From TMED26 sp042088965 (GTDB lineage: Bacteria > Pseudomonadota > Alphaproteobacteria > Thalassobaculales > Thalassobaculaceae), in the NCBI GenBank assembly GCA_042088965.1, contig JBELLC010000018.1, positions 1-31,828 of the forward strand: a stretch of 31,828 bases of DNA, in the 5' to 3' direction. Position numbers and translations under genes: made by a program. The notes under the pieces are model-generated. The model made no database searches and had not been told where the DNA came from. It saw only the letters and a list, made by a program, of their open reading frames with translations. Below, piece after piece: positions 24,910-31,828 of the stretch; within the stretch, counting starts at the first letter, position 1; every line of letters begins with the position of its first letter.

Positions 24910-25869
24910 ATGGCATTTCCAAAAAAGATTGAAATCAACGAGGAGGGCCCGCGCGAGGGCTTTCAAATAGAGAAAAAGCATTATCCTCTCGCCGACCGTG
25001 CGGCGCTTGTCGATGCGCTCAGCGATACCGGATTGTCAAAGATCCAAGTGGCCTCTTTTGTGAGCCCAAAAGCAGTGCCGACCATGGCCGACGCTGGCGA
25101 TTTATTTGCTGCGATTAAGCGCAAGCCGGGGGTGTCTTACACATCCCTTTATCTCAATATTAAGGGCTTTGAACGCAGCCGGGCACTGGAAACAGTCGAT
25201 ACCGAAGGCCGTATCCATTTCTACACCACAGACCGTTTTGCCTTGCAGAACAACAACCGTCCCGCAGAGCAAATTCGTGACGATCAGTTGGCCATGATCG
25301 ATCTGTGTGTTGACCATGGAGTCCCCCTTGAGGGGGCCTATATCATGACCGCATTTGGCTGTAACTTAACCGGCGAAGTCCCGATTTCGGCGGTGACGGA
25401 CTTGGCGGTGTGGACAGCAGAGCAATGCCGGGCGCGGCAAATGCCGGTTCCCGCGATTGTATTGGCCGACACAGTTGGCTGGGCCAGTCCAAATGATGTG
25501 AAGCGGCGCGTTAACGCTGTCCGTGAGGCGGTCCCAGAGGCCCGCATAGGCCTTCACCTACATGATACCCGCGGCCTGGGAATTGCCAATGTTTATGCCG
25601 CCTTGGAAGAAGGTGTGGATCTATTTGAAGGCTCTGTTGCGGGCTTGGGTGGTTGCCCGTTTGCGGGGCATGGTGATGCCCTGGCGGCGGGCAATGTGGC
25701 AACAGAAGAAGTTGTGTTTTTGGCCCATGAACTTGGGATTGAGACAGGCATTGATCTGGACGCGCTGATTGATGCGGCTTTGTTGGCTGAAAAGATAATT
25801 GGCCGCAATTTGGGGGGCCGGTTAATGCATGGGGGTTCGCTTAAACCCTACCGCAACGGTCACCTATAA
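24910..25869 (+). CDS. HMG-CoA lyase-like enzyme
   Basis: A 319-residue TIM-barrel enzyme of the HMGL family. It has the metal-binding His216/His218 pair (LHLHDTRG), the active-site loop GLGGCPFAGH with Cys249, and GNVATEEVVFL. SFVSPKAVPTMADA is typical of 3-hydroxy-3-methylglutaryl-CoA lyase, which splits HMG-CoA to acetyl-CoA and acetoacetate, the last step of leucine degradation. Yet the N-terminal motif reads GPREGFQIEK instead of GPRDGLQNE, so the usual Asp is Glu16. Whether that shifts the substrate is open. AGAAGG upstream supports ATG 24910. The next gene, a methylglutaconyl-CoA hydratase, makes the HMG-CoA and starts 25 bases after this stop. Confidence 0.83.
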   Translation: MAFPKKIEINEEGPREGFQIEKKHYPLADRAALVDALSDTGLSKIQVASFVSPKAVPTMADAGDLFAAIKRKPGVSYTSLYLNIKGFERSRALETVDTEGRIHFYTTDRFALQNNNRPAEQIRDDQLAMIDLCVDHGVPLEGAYIMTAFGCNLTGEVPISAVTDLAVWTAEQCRARQMPVPAIVLADTVGWASPNDVKRRVNAVREAVPEARIGLHLHDTRGLGIANVYAALEEGVDLFEGSVAGLGGCPFAGHGDALAAGNVATEEVVFLAHELGIETGIDLDALIDAALLAEKIIGRNLGGRLMHGGSLKPYRNGHL

Positions 25870-25894
25870 TATCTCCACAGATAAAGGCAGGGCT

Positions 25895-26683
25895 ATGAGC
25901 TATGAAACCCTTGAGGTCGTGGTCGATGATCGGGGGGTCGCCTATTTGACCTTCAATCGACCAGCCAAACATAACGCCATGAATACCCAATTCAGCAATG
26001 ATATGCATGCGGCATTGGCGGCGCTTGATGATGATCCTGCGGTGCGCGTTGTCGTGACAACGGGGGCAGGGGAAAGTTATAGCGCTGGCGGTGATCTCGG
26101 TTGGATGCAGGAACAAGCGAACAGTGACCGGGCAGGCCGGATGGTCGAAGCGCGCAATTTTGCATTGATGCTGCGCCGTCTGGATAACATGAAAAAACCT
26201 GTTATCGCGCGGGTCAACGGCCCGGCTTACGGCGGCGGTATTGGTATGATCTCGGTATCAGATATCGCGATAGGTGCGGATCATTGCCGGTTTGGCTTAA
26301 CCGAAGTACGCCTCGGCCTTATTCCGGCGACCATCAGTCCCTATGTTTTGGCGCGTATTGGCGCGGCACATGCCCGCCGCTGGTTTATCAATGGGCGGTT
26401 TTTCAATGCAGAACAAGCTGGGCAGATGGGCCTGCTGCATGAGGTTGTGCCAGCTGATGCTCTCGACGACGTTGTTGAAAAAGAGGTGGCATCAATCCTC
26501 AATGCTGCACCAACGGCGATTTCATTATCAAAGGGCCTGATTACACAGATGATGGCAACACCAGCCGAAGATCCTCTGGAGTTCACCATTGGTCAATTGG
26601 CAGATGCCTGGGAGACCGACGAAGCTGGCGCAGGCATTCAGGCTTTCTTCGCTAAAAAGGCACCGCCTTGGCGGCAATCGTAA
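25895..26683 (+). CDS. liuC: Methylglutaconyl-CoA hydratase (crotonase family)
   Basis: A 262-residue crotonase. The oxyanion-hole segments are SAGGDLGWM (63-71) and AYGGGIGM (111-118). Glu137 in TEVRLGLIPATISPYV is the likely catalytic acid/base, while the first Glu of ordinary enoyl-CoA hydratases is replaced by Gly. Both features, and the GDLGWM and LGLIPATISPYV stretches, are those of 3-methylglutaconyl-CoA hydratase (LiuC/AUH), which hydrates methylglutaconyl-CoA to HMG-CoA. The adjacent upstream lyase uses that product. ATG 25895 follows a GGCAGGG ribosome site; ATG 25829 would overlap the lyase gene and lacks one. The methylcrotonyl-CoA carboxylase genes are not here. Confidence 0.85.
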   Translation: MSYETLEVVVDDRGVAYLTFNRPAKHNAMNTQFSNDMHAALAALDDDPAVRVVVTTGAGESYSAGGDLGWMQEQANSDRAGRMVEARNFALMLRRLDNMKKPVIARVNGPAYGGGIGMISVSDIAIGADHCRFGLTEVRLGLIPATISPYVLARIGAAHARRWFINGRFFNAEQAGQMGLLHEVVPADALDDVVEKEVASILNAAPTAISLSKGLITQMMATPAEDPLEFTIGQLADAWETDEAGAGIQAFFAKKAPPWRQS

Positions 26684-27067
26684 AAGCTGTGGCCTTGGCC
26701 GGGCCCCAAAGCCGCACAGACGGAAAGCCTGGAATATCATCGCCGCCGCGCATGATATGACACGGACGATTTTACAATAACCAAGTGCCCTGATGCAGCG
26801 TGCCGCCGACGTTGTATCGCCGCTGCCATAGTGCAATGACACAACATCAATACTGGGAACTTGGAAAAGTGGCGCCCCTTCAGCCAAAGCTGAATAAGCC
26901 GGGCCGCGAAAGTCCGTCACAAGTCGACTGCGCTCAAAAAGCGCCACAACCTTGCGGTTCGGGAGATTTCTGTAACCTGCCGCAAATGCCTGAAAAGGTG
27001 TTTTATCCGCAAACAGATCGGGCATTTGGCGTTGCTCTGTCGGAGGGCAGATGCCAGCGGAAAGTTA
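26652..27067 (-). pseudogene. Possible decayed gene between the hydratase and the DMT transporter
   Basis: On the minus strand an open frame runs from after a TAA at 27070-27068 and reads MPDLFADKTPFQAFAAGYRN from ATG 27025. Codon choice looks protein-like down to about 26840. A different minus frame then carries NVGGTLHQGTWLL, a TAA, and IMRGGDDIPGFPSVRLWGPA before a TAG at 26652-26654. Reading the two pieces as one gene needs a frameshift and a stop, so this looks like a remnant. A frame staying open into the hydratase gene (to 26528) also exists, giving a 165-residue intact alternative. No family recognised. The plus strand of this 418-base gap holds nothing convincing. Confidence 0.3.
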
Positions 27068-27100
27068 CCGATCTTTCTGCGTGACGGATATCGGATTATA

Positions 27101-28003
27101 TCAACGCCGGCGACTCTCGCGGAAGGTTATATAAATGCCGCTGGAGATGATGATTGCCGCCCCAATCCAGCTATAGAATTCCGGTAAATCGCCATAAATG
27201 ATATAGGTCAACAGGATAGCAATGACCAATTGGGCATAGTTGAACGGGGTGATAACCGATACCTCGCCATATTGAAACGCACGGATCACGAAAAAATGTC
27301 CTGTGCCACCGATACACCCAATGGCGATGAACTGTGCTAGATCCAATAAGTCGCTGGGGGTTTGCCAAAACCAGGGCAGGGCAAAACTGGTGACAACAGC
27401 GCCGACCACAGCGGTATAAGTGATGGCTGTTTCCGCTGGATCGCCGCCAGCAATATAACGTGTGAGCAGTTGATAACCGGCATAGGCGGCGGCTGATCCA
27501 AGGCCCACAAACATGGCCCAATGGCTTTCCACACTGCCGGGGCGCAGAATAATGGCGGCCCCAATAAGCCCCGCCATAACTGCAAGAATGCGTCGAATAC
27601 CAACTTTTTCACCCAATAATGGGATCGCCAGAACAGTGGCGATGAGGGGCGATGTAAAATTAATCATGCTGGCAGTTGGCACGGAGATATAATTCAACCC
27701 AAAGAAAAAGCAGCTGGTTGATGTGAACAACATCAGCGAGCGAATGATTTGCATAACAGGTTGAGTGGTCCGAAATAAAGCTAATCCACGACGCGGTAAA
27801 AATAGCATGAGAACGAAAAGAAAATGGCCTGCATAGCGCGCCCAAACAAGCTGCACTGTGTGATAATCAGCGGATAAAACCTTCACCATTATGTTCATAA
27901 ACGGGAACATGTTAACGGCGATCAGGATGTACATAATGCCGCGAAGTGTATCTTTTTGAGAGGCGCCGGAAGGCGATGAGGCGTGGGTCATGACTATCGT
28001 CAT
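27101..28003 (-). CDS. DMT-superfamily (EamA) transporter
   Basis: A 300-residue inner-membrane protein with ten hydrophobic helices in two EamA halves. The first half has NMFPFMNIMVKVLSADYHTVQLVWAR (split over the first two helices) and NYISVPTASMINFTSPLIATVLAIPLLGEKVG; the second half has FNYAQLVIAILLTYIIYGDLPEFYSWIGAAIII. This family exports amino acids, nucleotide precursors or other metabolites, and the substrate here is unknown. The frame is open to TTG 28027, but ATG 28003 with AGCAGG just upstream is a better start; ATG 27991 is possible. Its gene diverges from mipZ. Confidence 0.83.
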   Translation of the reverse strand: MTIVMTHASSPSGASQKDTLRGIMYILIAVNMFPFMNIMVKVLSADYHTVQLVWARYAGHFLFVLMLFLPRRGLALFRTTQPVMQIIRSLMLFTSTSCFFFGLNYISVPTASMINFTSPLIATVLAIPLLGEKVGIRRILAVMAGLIGAAIILRPGSVESHWAMFVGLGSAAAYAGYQLLTRYIAGGDPAETAITYTAVVGAVVTSFALPWFWQTPSDLLDLAQFIAIGCIGGTGHFFVIRAFQYGEVSVITPFNYAQLVIAILLTYIIYGDLPEFYSWIGAAIIISSGIYITFRESRRR

Positions 28004-28117
28004 GCCTGCTTTTAAACGGTGGGTCAATGCTCAGCCATCATCAAACGGGTGGATGATCACATGCGCAGCTTTTCAGCAAGGAAGTTTCAGGCGCGGAGTG
28101 CCAACGCCCCTTACCGC

Positions 28118-28220
28118 ATGACGTCATTATCAAATAACAGCACAGAAGCATTGTCGAGACGCTATTTTTCAAGCAATGACAGCGCCTTACTGTCAGCTTA
28201 CACTTCGGCCCATTCGGGCC
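28118..28220 (+). promoter_or_regulatory. Palindrome and small hairpin upstream of mipZ
   Basis: The 233-base divergent gap (28004-28236) contains a perfect ten-base palindrome ATGACGTCAT (28118-28127) and a short hairpin GGCCC-ATTC-GGGCC (28207-28220) just before the ribosome site of mipZ. Either may influence transcription or translation of mipZ or the transporter. No convincing promoter pair or CtrA-type box is seen. Confidence 0.25.
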
Positions 28221-28236
28221 CTTTAATGGAGTGACG

Positions 28237-29148
28237 ATGCGCGACCTAGAAACGATCGAAAACATTACCTTGCCTTTGCCGGAACTTGATTTTGCCGGGA
28301 CTGTCTCAGCTGCGCCGCATGTGATTGTGGTTGGCAATCAAAAAGGCGGGGTTGGCAAGTCGACGACAGCTTTTCACATCATCGTGACGCTTTTACGCCA
28401 AGGGCGGCGGGTTGGCTCTATTGATCTGGATACCCGCCAATGGAGCTTATCGCGCTATTTTATCAATCGGGCGGCGCATCAGGAAAGTGACGCGCTACGC
28501 TTACCATTGCCAGAACATTGGCGGGTTTGGCCCAGTTCAGCGGACAGCCGACGGGTTGCTGAAGCGGAGGAAAAAACCCGCCTTCAGGCATTAATGGATG
28601 ACCTCCGTCAGCGGTCTGAGTTTATTGTCGTTGATTGTGCGGGGGGTGATAATTTTCTGACCCGTTTGGCCCATAGCTATGCGGACACATTGGTCACGCC
28701 CTTGAATGATAGTTTTATTGATTTTGACTTGCTGGCGCAGTTTGACGGTCAAACCGGCAAGGTTGGTGGCCCCAGTGTTTACGCGGAGTTTGTTTGGGAA
28801 TGCCGGAAGTTACGCGCTATTTCAGGCGGTAAGCCCATAGATTGGGTGGTTTTACGAAACCGCCTGTCGCATACCGACGCCCATGATAAGCGCCGTATTG
28901 GCGCTGGACTAGCGGCGTTGTCAAAACGCATTGGTTTCCGGATTGCCCCCGGTCTCAGTGAGCGCGTAATCTACCGAGAGCTATTTCCCCGTGGTCTCAC
29001 CATGCTGGATTTACGGGCGTTTTCTGGTCGCAAAGGCATGCGCATGTCAGACCTTGCCGCACGCCAGGAAGTGCGGGCGATGATTGAGGCCTTGCAGCTG
29101 CCGGCTGCGCCCGGGCAAAAGGATGCCGCCTCAACGCCGGCCAAATAG
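28237..29148 (+). CDS. mipZ: MipZ-like ParA ATPase, division-site positioning
   Basis: A 303-residue ParA/MinD-superfamily ATPase. The deviant Walker A KGGVGKST (36-43), IDLDTRQWSLSRYF, IVVDCAGGDNFLTRLAHSYADTLVTPLNDSFIDFDLL, WVVLRNRLSHTDAHDKRR and ELFPRGLTMLDL are the MipZ set. In alphaproteobacteria MipZ binds ParB near the origin and forms a gradient that blocks FtsZ assembly at the poles, so the ring forms at mid-cell. ATG 28237 has GGAG five bases upstream; GTG 28231 is possible. Its last 18 bases overlap the end of mutL on the other strand. The tail (PAAPGQKDAASTPAK) is likely disordered. Confidence 0.88.
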   Translation: MRDLETIENITLPLPELDFAGTVSAAPHVIVVGNQKGGVGKSTTAFHIIVTLLRQGRRVGSIDLDTRQWSLSRYFINRAAHQESDALRLPLPEHWRVWPSSADSRRVAEAEEKTRLQALMDDLRQRSEFIVVDCAGGDNFLTRLAHSYADTLVTPLNDSFIDFDLLAQFDGQTGKVGGPSVYAEFVWECRKLRAISGGKPIDWVVLRNRLSHTDAHDKRRIGAGLAALSKRIGFRIAPGLSERVIYRELFPRGLTMLDLRAFSGRKGMRMSDLAARQEVRAMIEALQLPAAPGQKDAASTPAK

Positions 29149-30993
29149 TTTTTCGATGTCAGCCAGTTTAAGTTCGACATAGGTTGGTCGGCCATGATTG
29201 CATTGCCCCGAATGAGGAGTCGCTTCCATTTGCCGTAATAAGGCATTCATTTCATCACCAGATAAACGCCGCCCGGCGCGTACCGAGCCATGACATGCCA
29301 TGGTGCCACAGACATCGGCAAGACGGTCTTTGAGCGCTAAAGCCTCGCCCAGTTCGGTCAGTTCATCGGCCAGGTCGCGGACCAAACCTTGGACATCATT
29401 GTCGCCAATCGCGGCAGGCACTTCACGCACCACAACCGCGCCGCTGCCAAATCCTTCGAGCAGCAAGCCAATTTCGGCAAGTTCATCAACGCGGGCCAGT
29501 AGCCTGTCAACAGCAGGTTCTTCCAACTCCACCACCTCTGGGATCAGGAGGATTTGACGTTTGATCCCCTCGTCGGCCATGGCGGCTTTCATTTCCTCAT
29601 AAACAAGTCGTTCATGGGCGGCGTGTTGATCGACAATCACAATGCCGTCACTGCTTTGTGCGACAATATACGTCGCATGGACTTGCGCTCGCGCGGCCCC
29701 GAGGGGAAAGGCTTCTGCTGCGGCGTTGGTTGCGTTGTTATCGGCGTTGGCGGCGTTGGCGGCGGCCCCTGGAACAGCGTTCAGATGAGGTAACATTACA
29801 CCGCCACCAATGCCTGGCGGGGCTTGATATTGCTGTCCGCGTGCCATTAACCCCGGGTTGGGCCGTGCTGGCATATGTCCCCATGCGCCGCCGTGATGGC
29901 CACTCAATACGGGTCCGGCGCTGTGAGTGGTGGAAGCTTGCAGTGCGCCTAAAGCCTGGGTTGATGCGGTCGTTGCAGAGCGGTGGCCAGCGGCAGCTAA
30001 GGCGTGCTTGAGAGAGCCCACAATCAGGCCGCGAACCAAGCCCGGCTCGCGGAAGCGGACCTCGGTCTTGGCCGGGTGGACATTCACATCAACCGCTGCG
30101 GCCGGAATTTCCAAAAATAGCGCCAATAGTGGATGGCGGTCATGGGCGAGGAAATCCATGTAAGCCCCCCGGATTGCCCCCAAAAGTTGTTTGTCGCGGA
30201 CCGGTCTGCCATTGACGAAAAAGAATTGATGGCTAGAGGTGCGCCTGTTAAGCGTTGGTAATCCTGCATGCCCCGTCAAGGTGATGCCGTCACGTTCCGC
30301 ATTAATTTCCAGAGCGTTGGCCGCGAACTCTTGCCCCATAATCTGACTTAGCCGCGATAATCGGCGGGCAAAAAGATCGCCGTCGGTGGCGCTATGACGC
30401 AGCGCAACGCGATTGCCGTCAGACAGTGAAAAGCTGATCTGTGGATGGGCCATGGCCAAGCGGTTGACAATATCAATGGCATGTCCAAATTCTGTGCGGG
30501 CGGCTTTTAAAAACTTCAGGCGGGCGGGGGTGGCAAAAAATAAATCACGCACCTCCACCAAGGTGCCGCAATCATGGGCGGCAGGACTTGGCGCTTTCAA
30601 ATCACCGCCGTCGACAGTGATTTTCCAGGCCTCATCAGCGCCAGCGGCCCGGCTGGTCAGGGTTAATCGGCTGACGGCGGCGATCGAGGGCAGGGCCTCA
30701 CCGCGAAATCCAAGGCTCCGGATATCCAGAAGGTCTTCGCCGGGCAGTTTAGAGGTGGCATGGCGTTCAATTGCCAAGCGCATATCGTCCGCTGTCATGC
30801 CAAAGCCGTCATCGCTGACAGCGATCAGCGCGCGGCCACCATCGCGCATCACCACATCAATCCGCTCAGCGCCAGCGTCAATGGCGTTTTCAACCAGTTC
30901 TTTGACCGCGCTGGCGGGCCGTTCGATGACTTCGCCAGCAGCAATGCGGTTGACCAGGTTATCGGGCAGGCGGCGAATGACAGCATTCATCAT
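29131..30993 (-). CDS. mutL: DNA mismatch repair protein MutL
   Basis: A 620-residue protein. The N-terminal GHKL ATPase shows ELVENAIDAGA (32-42; Glu32 is the general base region), DDGFGM, and GFRGEALPSIAAVS. A transducer domain follows, then a disordered Ala/Asn/Gly/Pro-rich linker (about 345-430). The C-terminal domain has the metal-dependent nicking motif DQHAAHERLVYEE (from 455), an ACHGSVRAG motif and QCNHGRPT near the end, so this is an endonuclease-type MutL, as in bacteria lacking MutH. ATG 30993 fits the family start; TTG 31002 would overlap the pgi stop. It follows pgi on the minus strand with almost no gap. Confidence 0.93.
   Translation of the reverse strand: MMNAVIRRLPDNLVNRIAAGEVIERPASAVKELVENAIDAGAERIDVVMRDGGRALIAVSDDGFGMTADDMRLAIERHATSKLPGEDLLDIRSLGFRGEALPSIAAVSRLTLTSRAAGADEAWKITVDGGDLKAPSPAAHDCGTLVEVRDLFFATPARLKFLKAARTEFGHAIDIVNRLAMAHPQISFSLSDGNRVALRHSATDGDLFARRLSRLSQIMGQEFAANALEINAERDGITLTGHAGLPTLNRRTSSHQFFFVNGRPVRDKQLLGAIRGAYMDFLAHDRHPLLALFLEIPAAAVDVNVHPAKTEVRFREPGLVRGLIVGSLKHALAAAGHRSATTASTQALGALQASTTHSAGPVLSGHHGGAWGHMPARPNPGLMARGQQYQAPPGIGGGVMLPHLNAVPGAAANAANADNNATNAAAEAFPLGAARAQVHATYIVAQSSDGIVIVDQHAAHERLVYEEMKAAMADEGIKRQILLIPEVVELEEPAVDRLLARVDELAEIGLLLEGFGSGAVVVREVPAAIGDNDVQGLVRDLADELTELGEALALKDRLADVCGTMACHGSVRAGRRLSGDEMNALLRQMEATPHSGQCNHGRPTYVELKLADIEKLFGRR
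29720..29767. repeat. Low-complexity GCGTTG-like microrepeat in the mutL linker
   Basis: The plus strand shows repeated GCGTTG and near copies, which on the coding strand give an Ala/Asn-rich tract (AANAANADNNATNAA). Such tandem hexamer tracts are prone to slippage and vary in length among strains. It lies in the linker between the MutL ATPase and C-terminal domains, where length changes are tolerated. Confidence 0.5.
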
Positions 30994-30998
30994 CTGGC

Positions 30999-31828
30999 TC
31001 AATCCATATCCATCAAATAGCTACGGGCGCGGATTTTTGCGTCTTCCACAGCAGGTTGGTCAAAAGCGTCAATCCCCAACATATCCGCGGCGATGATCGT
31101 CTCGAGGGTGAAATGCATGAATAAAGCGCCGAGGCAAGCGGGACTTAAACTATCGATTTCGATGACTCTGACAGGCCGCTTGCCGGCGACTAAACTGTCA
31201 ATTGTTGCCTGCTGTTCGGCGGCCATCAGGTCGCCCATTGTGTGCCCGGCGAGATAGTGTAAATCGCGCTGCACAGCTGTTGGCAGGCCAGTGGTATCAA
31301 GGCGTGGTCCCTGACGGCGTTGCTGGCCGATCACAATGGTAAAAATTTTGTCTTTGGGGCCGTCCAAATAGAGTTGCAGTTGACTGTGTTGATCGACGGT
31401 TCCAAGGGCATCAATCGGGGTTGATCCATGGCCATTTTTACCCAGACTTTCGGCCCATAATTGACGGTACCATTTACCGAAATGATCAAGTTGATCCAGA
31501 TAGGGCATCAGCACAGCTTGGTGGATGCTATGGCTGGCCATAAACGCGCAATTAACGGCTGCCCCCAGTGCTGGGGCGCTTTCTTGGGCGCTGGCATCAA
31601 GTGCTTGGTCGCGGGCTTGGCGGGCACCGTCTCGCAGGGCCCTCACATCAATCCCAGCGATCAATCCTGGCAGCATGCCTGTTGATAAGACTGAAAATCG
31701 GCCGCCAAGGTTTGGCGCGTGATCCAGGCAGGGAAAGTCAAAATGATCAGCAATGTGCCGCAACACCCTTGGGCCGGGTTCACTCATGGTGATGACGGGG
31801 CTGGCCGTGTTGCCGCGCCATTTCAAGA
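30999..31828 (-). CDS. pgi: Glucose-6-phosphate isomerase (partial, N-terminus outside)
   Basis: The last 275 or so residues of phosphoglucose isomerase. Recognisable parts are NLGGRFSVLSTGMLPGLIAG, WYRQLWAESLGKNGHG (split), GTVDQHSQLQLYLDGPKDK, and the C-terminal QPAVEDAKIRARSYL. The enzyme interconverts glucose-6-phosphate and fructose-6-phosphate in glycolysis/gluconeogenesis; the catalytic Glu would be in ..DQHSQLQLY.. and the His in ACLGALFMHFTLE-like positions, the alphaproteobacterial short form. The gene runs off the right edge, so its start is not in the window. It ends six bases before the mutL ATG, suggesting co-transcription of pgi and mutL. Confidence 0.92.
   Translation of the reverse strand, partial: LKWRGNTASPVITMSEPGPRVLRHIADHFDFPCLDHAPNLGGRFSVLSTGMLPGLIAGIDVRALRDGARQARDQALDASAQESAPALGAAVNCAFMASHSIHQAVLMPYLDQLDHFGKWYRQLWAESLGKNGHGSTPIDALGTVDQHSQLQLYLDGPKDKIFTIVIGQQRRQGPRLDTTGLPTAVQRDLHYLAGHTMGDLMAAEQQATIDSLVAGKRPVRVIEIDSLSPACLGALFMHFTLETIIAADMLGIDAFDQPAVEDAKIRARSYLMDMD

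Noticed and set aside
28118..28127. Perfect palindrome ATGACGTCAT as a specific operator
   Set aside because: The same ten bases occur at 10672-10681 inside soxB where they only encode YDVII, so chance is plausible; kept only as a weak note.
30413..31096. Open frame of 227 codons on the plus strand over mutL and pgi
   Set aside because: Composition is Ser/Arg/Ala-rich as expected for an antisense shadow, and it spans two strongly recognised genes.

Overview
The window looks like a piece of an alphaproteobacterial chromosome. The evidence is a MipZ-type division ATPase, a heterotetrameric sarcosine oxidase gene set in the B-D-A-G order, the style of the HAAT (Liv-type) transporter and dipeptide-type ABC genes, and intermediate base composition. 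A marine or SAR116/Rhodospirillales-like host is only an inference. I see no rRNA, tRNA, CRISPR array, insertion sequence or phage gene. Apart from the two ends and two weakly explained gaps, the window is densely coding.

Region 1 (1-5418) starts with an apparent terminator tail and about 730 bases of noncoding DNA. A compact plus-strand cluster follows: a TPR protein with a glycosyltransferase-like C-terminus, a 2OG-Fe(II) oxygenase, a small LIC12192-type 'sporadic carbohydrate cluster' protein and a sugar-type epimerase/dehydratase. The last three genes overlap by ATGA junctions. This is the best candidate for an undescribed pathway, probably making or modifying a surface or secondary carbohydrate.

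Region 2 (5419-17039) is a full Liv-type ABC importer (binding protein, two permeases, two ATPases), then soxB, soxD, a natural fusion of the sarcosine oxidase alpha and gamma subunits, and an MFS transporter. Import of a small nitrogen compound followed by its oxidative demethylation is a reasonable reading. The actual substrate is not shown by the sequence.

Region 3 (17040-22805) holds an SDR whose canonical Ser-Tyr catalytic pair is missing (minus strand), a divergent pair made of a P-loop kinase-like protein and a GT-B glycosyltransferase, an LhgO-like FAD dehydrogenase, an isocitrate-lyase/PEP-mutase superfamily enzyme, and an AzlCD branched-chain amino acid exporter (minus strand).

Region 4 (22806-28003) has a double-ATPase dipeptide/nickel-type ABC protein without its permeases, then an HMG-CoA-lyase-like enzyme and a methylglutaconyl-CoA hydratase, which are consecutive late steps of leucine breakdown. 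Next come a possible decayed gene on the minus strand and a DMT-family transporter. Region 5 (28004-31828) is housekeeping: mipZ converging on and overlapping mutL, with pgi running off the right edge.
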